Shown piece by piece: positions 33,067-38,352 of a stretch of DNA of 38,352 nucleotides. Made by a program: the position numbers and the translations under genes. The DNA comes from Erythrobacteraceae bacterium. GTDB lineage: Bacteria; Pseudomonadota; Alphaproteobacteria; Sphingomonadales; Sphingomonadaceae. Location: positions 1 to 38,352 of the forward strand of contig JAIYAM010000033.1 of the NCBI GenBank assembly GCA_027489065.1, in the 5' to 3' direction. Positions within the stretch are counted from its first letter, which is position 1. Each line of letters begins with the position of its first letter. The notes under the pieces are model-generated. The model made no database searches. It saw only the letters and a program-made list of their open reading frames with translations, and was not told the origin of the DNA.

Positions 33067-33108
33067 TTGACCGCTCCCGGCGCTTGAAATAAAAATACGT
33101 ATTCAAGC
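33067..33108 (+). promoter_or_regulatory. predicted bkd operon promoter overlapped by an inverted repeat
   Basis: A -35 TTGACC (33067-33072) is spaced 17 bases from TAAAAA (33090-33095). An inverted repeat GCTTGAA-N13-TTCAAGC (33082-33088 and 33102-33108), with the inner palindrome AATACGTATT, covers the -10 and the expected start of transcription. The layout suggests an operator for a dimeric regulator of the downstream dehydrogenase genes. The regulator is not in the window. Confidence 0.5.
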
Positions 33109-33157
33109 AATGATTGCACCGGCATTCGGCAGGGTGCCACGAGGGAGAGCGCGACTG

Positions 33158-34453
33158 ATGGCCGATCCTGCACAACCGGCAGAGGGCAACCGCCCCGCGC
33201 TCGCGTTGCACGTGCCCGAGCCCAAGTATCGCCCCGGCGATCAGGCGGACTTCTCGCACATCGACATCGGCCAGCCCGGTGACCAGCCGCGCCCCGACGA
33301 GGGCATTCACCCCTCGCAGATGGCGGGCCTCGCATACGGCCTGGTGCGGGTGCTGGGGGACGACAATCAAGCCCACGGCCCGTGGAACCCGCGTCTGTCT
33401 CCCGATACCTTGAAGACCATGCTCCGCCACATGGCGATGGTCCGCGCCTTCGACGAGCGTATGTTCCGCGGGCAGCGCCAGGGCAAGACCAGCTTCTACA
33501 TGAAGTGCACCGGCGAGGAGGCGACCTCCATCCCGCCGGCAATGGCGCTCGCCAGCGACGACATGGTGTTCCCCTCCTATCGCCAGCAGGGGATCCTGAT
33601 CGCGCGCGGCTATCCGCTGCTCGAGATGATCAACCAGATCTACTCGAACAAGGCCGATAAGCTGAAGGGCCGCCAGCTGCCGATCATGTATTCGAGCCGG
33701 GAACACAGCTTCTTCTCGATTTCTGGCAACCTCGCCACGCAGTGTCCGCAGGCGGTGGGCTGGGCGATGGCGAGCGCGGCGAAGGGCGATAGCCGGATCG
33801 CGGCGAGCTGGGTGGGCGAAGGCTCCACCGCCGAGGGCGACTTCCACTCGGCCTGCACTTTCGCGGCCGTCTACAACGCGCCGGTAATCCTCAACGTGAT
33901 CAACAACCAGTGGGCGATCTCGAGTTTCTCGGGCTTCGCGGGCGGGGAGCGCACGACGTTCGCGGCGCGCGGGCTCGGCTACGGGATCGCAGCGCTGCGG
34001 GTGGACGGCAATGACGCGCTGGCCTGCTATGCCGCCGCCGAATGGGCCGCAAACCGTGCGCGCGGCAACCACGGGCCGACCCTGATCGAATATTTCACTT
34101 ACCGCGCCGAGGGCCACTCCACCTCGGACGACCCCAGCGGCTACCGCTCGGCGCAAGAACGCGAGGAATGGCCCCTGGGCGATCCCGTGAACCGCTTGAA
34201 GAACCACCTCATCGCCATCGGCGAATGGGACGATGATCGCCAGGCGGCGATGGATCTCGCCTGCGCCGAAGAGGTCAAGGCGACCACCAAGGAGGCCGAG
34301 AAGAACGGCATCCTCGGCCATGGTCTCCACCACCCGTTCCACACCATGTTCGAGGATGTCTACGAGGAGCTGCCCTGGCATCTTGAAGAACAGGCCGCCC
34401 AGGCGATCCGCGAACGCATCGCCAAGTTCGGCACCGAAAGGCCCTTCGGATGA
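33158..34453 (+). CDS. bkdA1: branched-chain 2-oxoacid dehydrogenase E1 component, alpha subunit
   Basis: The alpha subunit of the ThDP-dependent E1 decarboxylates the 2-oxoacids of Leu, Ile and Val. The 431-residue product shows MVRAFDERMFRGQRQGKTSFYMKCTGEEA, the ThDP-binding GEGSTAEGDFHSA...NN (about residues 220-250) and the loop HSTSDDPSGYRS near 320, the region phosphorylated in mitochondrial homologues. The roughly 100-residue N-terminal extension and these features match the BkdA1 rather than the PDH type. The ATG at 33158 has GGGAGAG at a proper distance; an ATG at 33110 would add 16 arginine-rich residues and lies within the inverted repeat region. Its stop overlaps the next start (ATGA). 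Cytoplasmic, part of a large complex. Confidence 0.93.
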   Translation: MADPAQPAEGNRPALALHVPEPKYRPGDQADFSHIDIGQPGDQPRPDEGIHPSQMAGLAYGLVRVLGDDNQAHGPWNPRLSPDTLKTMLRHMAMVRAFDERMFRGQRQGKTSFYMKCTGEEATSIPPAMALASDDMVFPSYRQQGILIARGYPLLEMINQIYSNKADKLKGRQLPIMYSSREHSFFSISGNLATQCPQAVGWAMASAAKGDSRIAASWVGEGSTAEGDFHSACTFAAVYNAPVILNVINNQWAISSFSGFAGGERTTFAARGLGYGIAALRVDGNDALACYAAAEWAANRARGNHGPTLIEYFTYRAEGHSTSDDPSGYRSAQEREEWPLGDPVNRLKNHLIAIGEWDDDRQAAMDLACAEEVKATTKEAEKNGILGHGLHHPFHTMFEDVYEELPWHLEEQAAQAIRERIAKFGTERPFG

Positions 34454-35517
34454 GCCACGAAACCGCAAGCGAGCCTGCCGGCGTGGGCGAAAATGTCCTC
34501 CCGGAGCGCCGCCTCAACATGATCGAGGCGATCAACGAAGCGCTCGACATCATGCTCACCCGTGATCCCGATGTGATCATAATGGGCGAGGATGTCGGCT
34601 ATTTTGGCGGGGTGTTCCGCGCGACCGCTGGCTTGCAGGCCAAGCACGGCAAGACCCGCGTGTTCGATACGCCTATTTCCGAATGCGGCATCATCGGCGT
34701 GGCGGTGGGGATGGGGGCCTATGGCCTGCGCCCCGTGCCCGAAATCCAGTTCGCCGATTACATCTACCCCGGCCTCGACCAGCTGATCTCGGAAGCCGCG
34801 CGCCTCAGGTATCGTTCGGCGGGTGACTACATCGCGCCGATGACGGTGCGCTCGCCCTTTGGCGGCGGGATTTTCGGCGGCCAGACCCACAGCCAGTCGC
34901 CCGAGGCATTGTTCACCCATGTGGCGGGCCTCAAGACCGTGATCCCGGCGACCCCGCACGATGCCAAGGGGCTGCTGATTTCGGCGATCGAAGACAATGA
35001 TCCGGTGATCTTCTTCGAGCCCAAGCGCATCTACAACGGCCCCTTCACCGGCTTCTACGACCAACCGGTCGAACCTTGGAAGAAGCACCCCGATAGCGTG
35101 GTGCCCGAAGGCTATTACAAGATCCCGCTCGGCAAGGCGCGCGTCGTGCAGGAAGGCGAGGCGCTGACCGTGCTCGCCTATGGCACGATGGTCCATGTTG
35201 CCGAGGCGGTGTGCAAGGCCAAGGGTGTTGATGCCGACATCCTCGACCTGCGCACCTTGGTTCCGCTCGACATCAAGGCAATCGAAGCCTCGGTCGAGAA
35301 GACCGGCCGCTGCCTGATCGTCCACGAAGCGACCCGCACTTCGGGCTTCGGCGCGGAGCTTTCCGCGCTGGTCACTGAACGCTGCTTCTACCACCTCGAA
35401 GCCCCCGTCGAACGCGTCACTGGCTTCGACACGCCCTATCCCCACAGCCTCGAATGGGCCTATTTCCCCGGCCCCGTCCGCATCGGCGAGGCGATCGACA
35501 AGCTTCTCAAGGACTGA
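34450..35517 (+). CDS. bkdA2: branched-chain 2-oxoacid dehydrogenase E1 component, beta subunit
   Basis: The beta subunit completes the E1 heterotetramer with the alpha subunit. The 355-residue protein has the transketolase pyrimidine-binding domain with INEALDIMLTRDPDVIIMGEDVGYFGG and FDTPISECGIIGVAVGMG (the Glu that activates ThDP is in this region), and the C-terminal transketolase domain with LAYGTMVHVAEAV, LDLRTLVPLD and IVHEATRTSGFGAELSA. An acidic 20-residue stretch precedes the first domain. The start overlaps the alpha subunit stop by four bases, which fits equimolar expression. Confidence 0.94.
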   Translation: MSHETASEPAGVGENVLPERRLNMIEAINEALDIMLTRDPDVIIMGEDVGYFGGVFRATAGLQAKHGKTRVFDTPISECGIIGVAVGMGAYGLRPVPEIQFADYIYPGLDQLISEAARLRYRSAGDYIAPMTVRSPFGGGIFGGQTHSQSPEALFTHVAGLKTVIPATPHDAKGLLISAIEDNDPVIFFEPKRIYNGPFTGFYDQPVEPWKKHPDSVVPEGYYKIPLGKARVVQEGEALTVLAYGTMVHVAEAVCKAKGVDADILDLRTLVPLDIKAIEASVEKTGRCLIVHEATRTSGFGAELSALVTERCFYHLEAPVERVTGFDTPYPHSLEWAYFPGPVRIGEAIDKLLKD

Positions 35518-35525
35518 CCCGACAC

Positions 35526-36827
35526 ATGGCCAAGTTCATTTTCAAGATGCCCGACGTGGGCGAAGGCGTGGCCGAGGCGGAAGTCGTCGAATGGCACGTC
35601 AAGGTCGGCGACCGGGTCGAGGAAGACCAGCACATCGTCGACGTGATGACCGACAAGGCGACGATCGATATCGAAAGCCCGGTCTCCGGCACGGTGACGA
35701 CGCTCGCGGGCGAAGTCGGCGATGTGGTCGCGATCGGCGCGATGCTGCTGGTGATCGAGACCGAAGCTGACGCTGGGGGCGAGGCTACCGAAGAACAAGC
35801 CGAAGCGGCCGCTGGGCAGATCGAGGACGATATGTCGGACGCGCCGACGTCCGAGGAAGTGGCCGAACGGATCGAGGCCGAGACCCCCGACGCATCGGAT
35901 GGTGACGACGCGGCACTCGCCGCGCCCGCCCCTGCACCCGAGCAAAAGAGCGATACCAAGGTCCTTGCCTCCCCCGCCGTACGCCAGCGCGCCCGCGAGC
36001 TTGGCATTGACCTTGCGCAGGTGAAGCCCGCCGCCGATGGCCGCGTGCGCCACGCCGATCTTGACGCTTTCCTCGCTTATAATGCTGGGAGCGGCTTTGG
36101 CGCAGCGGGCAAGACGCGGGGCGATGAAGCCATCAAGGTCATCGGCCTCAGAAAGCGCATCGCGCAGAACATGGCCGCGGCCAAGCGCCACATCCCGCAC
36201 TTCACTTATGTCGAGGAGTGCGACGTCACCGATCTGGAAGAGCTTCGCGCGCAATTGAACGCGGCACGGGGTGATCGGCCCAAGCTCACCATGCTGCCGC
36301 TGCTGATCACCGCGATCTGCAAGGTGATCCCCCGGTTCCCGATGATCAACGCCCGCTATGATGACGAGGCGAATGTCGTCACCCGTTATGGCAGCGTGCA
36401 CCTTGGCATGGCGGCGCAGACGACAAGCGGCTTGATGGTGCCGGTGATTCGCGATGCGCAAAGCCGCAACCTGTGGCAGCTCGCGCGCGAAATCGGGCGT
36501 CTGGCCGAGGCCGCGCGCACAGGCAAGGCGACGTCGGAGGAACTTTCGGGCTCGACGCTGACCGTCACCTCGCTGGGCCCCCTCGGCGGCGTTGCTACCA
36601 CCCCAGTGATCAACCGCCCCGAGGTGGCGATCATCGGCCCCAACCGCATTGTCGAGCGGCCCATGTTCGTCAGCGATGGCATGGGCGGCGAGCGCGTTGC
36701 CAAGCGCAAGCTGATGAACATCTCGATTTCCTGCGATCACCGCGTGGTCGACGGGCACGATGCGGCAAGCTTCATCCAGGGCGTCAAGAAGCTGATCGAG
36801 ACGCCGGCGCTTTTGCTGGTCGACTGA
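35526..36827 (+). CDS. bkdB: branched-chain 2-oxoacid dehydrogenase E2 (dihydrolipoamide acyltransferase)
   Basis: The E2 core transfers the acyl group from E1 to CoA. In the 433-residue protein one N-terminal lipoyl domain (residues 1-80) carries the lipoylated Lys in MTDKATIDI (about K43). An acidic Ala/Glu/Asp linker (80-145) follows, then a peripheral subunit-binding domain (ASPAVRQRARELGIDLAQ, about 148-185), and the catalytic domain with the active-site SCDHRVVDG (His-Arg near residue 405). It starts eight bases after the beta subunit stop. The complex also needs E3 (dihydrolipoamide dehydrogenase), which is not present in this window. Confidence 0.95.
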   Translation: MAKFIFKMPDVGEGVAEAEVVEWHVKVGDRVEEDQHIVDVMTDKATIDIESPVSGTVTTLAGEVGDVVAIGAMLLVIETEADAGGEATEEQAEAAAGQIEDDMSDAPTSEEVAERIEAETPDASDGDDAALAAPAPAPEQKSDTKVLASPAVRQRARELGIDLAQVKPAADGRVRHADLDAFLAYNAGSGFGAAGKTRGDEAIKVIGLRKRIAQNMAAAKRHIPHFTYVEECDVTDLEELRAQLNAARGDRPKLTMLPLLITAICKVIPRFPMINARYDDEANVVTRYGSVHLGMAAQTTSGLMVPVIRDAQSRNLWQLAREIGRLAEAARTGKATSEELSGSTLTVTSLGPLGGVATTPVINRPEVAIIGPNRIVERPMFVSDGMGGERVAKRKLMNISISCDHRVVDGHDAASFIQGVKKLIETPALLLVD

Positions 36828-36860
36828 TTACGGTAATGTCGGGGCGGGAAGGCCTTCGAC

Positions 36861-37427
36861 ATGACCCGTGACCCGCGTATCGATGAATACATCGCCAAGG
36901 CCGCGGCCTTCGCGCAGCCGATCCTCACCCATGCCCGTGCGCTGGTGCACGCGGCGCTTCCCGGGGCGGAGGAAACCATCAAGTGGGGCATGCCGCACTT
37001 CGTGGTCGAAGGAAGGAACATCGTCGGCCTCGCCGCCTTCAAGGCCCACGCTTCGGTCATCATCCATCACGAGGAAACCGCCGGGGAAGGCATGGGCGCG
37101 CTCGGCAAGCTGACGAGCCTCGCTGACCTTCCACCGGACGAGCAACTGATTGCGCGCTTTCAGGCCCGTCCGGCTGCGCTGTCCGCGCCCCGGCCCAAAC
37201 GCGCGCCCAAGCCCGAAATGCCTGTTCCGCCCGCCTTTGCCGCCGCGCTCGAAGCAGCGCCCGCAGCGCGCGCGGTTTTCGACGCTTTCGCCCCATCGCA
37301 CCGCCGCGAATATGTCGAATGGATCGCCGATGCGAAGCGCGAGGAGACCCAGACCAAGCGCATTGCCCAGGCGGTCGAATGGCTCGCCGAAGGGCGCAAG
37401 CGAAACTGGAAGTACGAGAACTGCTGA
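36861..37427 (+). CDS. DUF1801 / YdeI-like protein
   Basis: A 188-residue protein with two parts. The first (about 1-115) fits DUF1801, an iron-chaperone-like fold of the YdhG/frataxin type: IKWGMPHFVVEGRNIVGLAAFKAHASVIIHH. The second (about 130-188) resembles the YdeI/OmdA C-terminal helical segment: FDAFAPSHRREYVEWIADAKREETQTKRIAQAVEWLAEG. The linker is rich in Pro and Ala. Family function is unclear. It follows E2 by 33 bases on the same strand and could be read through, but no functional link is evident. The ATG at 36861 lies after GGAAGG, closely spaced. Confidence 0.85.
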   Translation: MTRDPRIDEYIAKAAAFAQPILTHARALVHAALPGAEETIKWGMPHFVVEGRNIVGLAAFKAHASVIIHHEETAGEGMGALGKLTSLADLPPDEQLIARFQARPAALSAPRPKRAPKPEMPVPPAFAAALEAAPAARAVFDAFAPSHRREYVEWIADAKREETQTKRIAQAVEWLAEGRKRNWKYENC

Positions 37428-37546
37428 GGGCGCACGGCCCCTTCAAAATTTGCCGAGATCGCCGTTGACAGCCCGATGCACCGGCCCTAATGGCGCTGCT
37501 CCACGAACGGGATGGCACCGCCGGAACGTTCGCAGGTACAAGATGC

Positions 37547-37623
37547 GCGGGTGTAGCTCAGTCGGTTAGAGCGTCGGCCTGTCACGCCGAAGGTCGCGGG
37601 TTCGAGCCCCGTCACTCGCGCCA
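37547..37623 (+). tRNA. tRNA-Asp (anticodon GTC)
   Basis: Acceptor GCGGGTG pairs with CACTCGC, the anticodon loop is CTGTCAC (GTC, aspartate), the T loop is TTCGAGC, the discriminator is G and CCA is encoded (37621-37623). A terminator follows 35 bases downstream. Confidence 0.97.
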
Positions 37624-37657
37624 CTTGTTCCGAAGGGACGGGCTTTGAAGGCCATGT

Positions 37658-37687
37658 AAAGGCGGGCGTCAGTCCGCCTTTTCTTTT
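37658..37687 (+). terminator. intrinsic terminator after tRNA-Asp
   Basis: An eight-pair stem (AAAGGCGG / CCGCCTTT) with an eight-base loop, followed by TCTTTT. It overlaps the last codons of the convergent DUF2842 gene and may also serve that gene. Confidence 0.8.
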
Positions 37688-37914
37688 GCCTGATCCGGCG
37701 GGCTCCAGCTGCCCGTTTCCATCCAGATCAAGAAGCGCCGCAAGGGCAGCAGCCAGATCAGGCCGAGCACGACGTAGACGACGGTCTGCGCGGCGCCCGG
37801 CCAGCTGCCGATGATGTCCGGCGCATAGCGCGCGACCACGATGCCGTAGACCATCAGGGCCGCAAACAGCGCGAAGACGCCGAAAGGAATTCGCCAGGTG
37901 GGGGTCTCGCGCAT
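37669..37914 (-). CDS. DUF2842 small membrane protein
   Basis: An 81-residue protein with two predicted membrane helices (FGVFALFAALMVYGIVVARY and AAQTVVYVVLGLIWLLPLRRFL), a short loop between them and a polar tail. Length, topology and the motif WLLPLRRFLIWME fit DUF2842, an alphaproteobacterial family of unknown function. It starts directly after the stop codon of the cyclo-ligase, with no gap, so the two are translated from one message. Confidence 0.85.
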   Translation of the reverse strand: MRETPTWRIPFGVFALFAALMVYGIVVARYAPDIIGSWPGAAQTVVYVVLGLIWLLPLRRFLIWMETGSWSPPDQAKEKAD

Positions 37915-38352
37915 TTACAGGTTTCCGTAGACTCGGGTCGGGGTGACGACCGCATCAAGCGGCTTGTCATGGGGTTCGGTCGGCAGGGTCTCGCGGATTT
38001 GCACGTCCCATGCGAGGCCAACGGCAAGCAGCGGGGGATGTTCCGCCAGCCAGCGATCATAATGGCCGCCGCCTTGTCCGAGCCGGTCGAGGGCGGGGGT
38101 GAAACCAACCAGGGGCACGAACAGGACGTCGGGCACTAGTGTCTCGGCTGCGGCGGCGGGCTGGAGCATTCCGAAGGGGCCGACCTCGAGATCGTCCTGC
38201 GCGTAAGGATCGGTGTGATGGCGGAAGGTCATCGGCGCGGCGCGGTTCGCGAAGTGGGGGAGGGCGAGGGTATGCCCCGCGTCACGGAAGAAGCGCGCAT
38301 AGGCGGCTGCGGGCGCCTCGAACGGGCCGGCGTGGTAGAGACCGATCGTGGC
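37915..38352 (-). CDS. 5-formyltetrahydrofolate cyclo-ligase, C-terminal part (gene continues beyond the window)
   Basis: The enzyme converts 5-formyl-THF to 5,10-methenyl-THF with ATP, returning the stored folate to one-carbon metabolism. The window holds 145 codons; the frame is still open at 38352, so the N-terminus lies outside. The family motif VPLVGFTPALDRLGQGGGHYDRWL is intact (FDxxGxRLGxGGGYYDR in the family), and AAAYARFFRDAGHTLALP upstream matches the usual strand-helix. The internal ATG at 38232 is not the start. DUF2842 follows without a gap. In other bacteria 6S RNA often sits upstream of this gene; that region is not visible here. Confidence 0.9.
   Translation of the reverse strand, partial: ATIGLYHAGPFEAPAAAYARFFRDAGHTLALPHFANRAAPMTFRHHTDPYAQDDLEVGPFGMLQPAAAAETLVPDVLFVPLVGFTPALDRLGQGGGHYDRWLAEHPPLLAVGLAWDVQIRETLPTEPHDKPLDAVVTPTRVYGNL

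Noticed and set aside
1..38352. CRISPR arrays, prophage or transposon boundaries
   Set aside because: No regularly spaced long direct repeats, transposase, integrase or phage structural genes were seen. The tRNA genes have no adjacent integrase.

Overview
The window is GC-rich alphaproteobacterial chromosome. Gene content points to the Sphingomonadales, probably Erythrobacteraceae: mfd, sdhE and recG together, DUF3429 and DUF2842 proteins, a tricorn-like S41 protease, a TonB-dependent receptor paired with a lipoprotein, and branched-chain 2-oxoacid dehydrogenase genes. The genus is an inference from remembered gene content. No insertion sequence, prophage, CRISPR array or rRNA is visible. Most of the window is chromosomal housekeeping DNA; the unusual signals lie in the intergenic regions.

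Layout. 1-3713: tRNA-Asn (cut by the window edge), NAD kinase, a stand-alone EAL protein, then a tightly overlapping operon of small proteins ending in a metallo-beta-lactamase-fold hydrolase. 3710-10302: DNA repair block with mfd, sdhE, recG and a low-molecular-weight phosphatase. 10303-13282: a ParB-site-like palindrome with a G-rich 11-bp repeat array, an ABC1-family kinase, a short-chain dehydrogenase and a DUF3429 membrane protein. 13376-16232: a CHASE2 / degenerate GGDEF / EAL protein, then a CtrA-type box, a 13-codon reading frame with a good ribosome site, and a strong terminator. 16233-25485: a secreted tricorn-like protease, then lipoprotein, TonB receptor and membrane protein on the minus strand behind a PhoB-box-like site, with a TPR protein diverging. 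25550-31389: a minus-strand cyanophycin operon (cphA, iaaA, cphB) ending in a type II NADH dehydrogenase. 31390-31954: a second ParB-site-like palindrome with a second 11-bp repeat array, then tRNA-Pro. 32021-38352: thyA, branched-chain 2-oxoacid dehydrogenase E1-alpha/E1-beta/E2, a DUF1801 protein, tRNA-Asp with terminator, DUF2842 and the C-terminal part of 5-formyltetrahydrofolate cyclo-ligase.

How the parts work together. The cyanophycin genes form a complete make-and-recycle set for a nitrogen, carbon and energy store: polymer synthesis, depolymerisation to beta-Asp-Arg, and dipeptide hydrolysis. The E1/E2 genes oxidise branched-chain 2-oxoacids; their E3 partner is not in the window. 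The lipoprotein and TonB receptor look like one outer-membrane uptake system, possibly switched on by phosphate limitation. The main candidate for something undescribed is the pair of palindrome-plus-repeat loci about 21 kb apart, which share the palindrome, its flank and the same 11-bp G-rich repeat. They suggest an origin-proximal segregation region with an accessory repeat element of unknown role.
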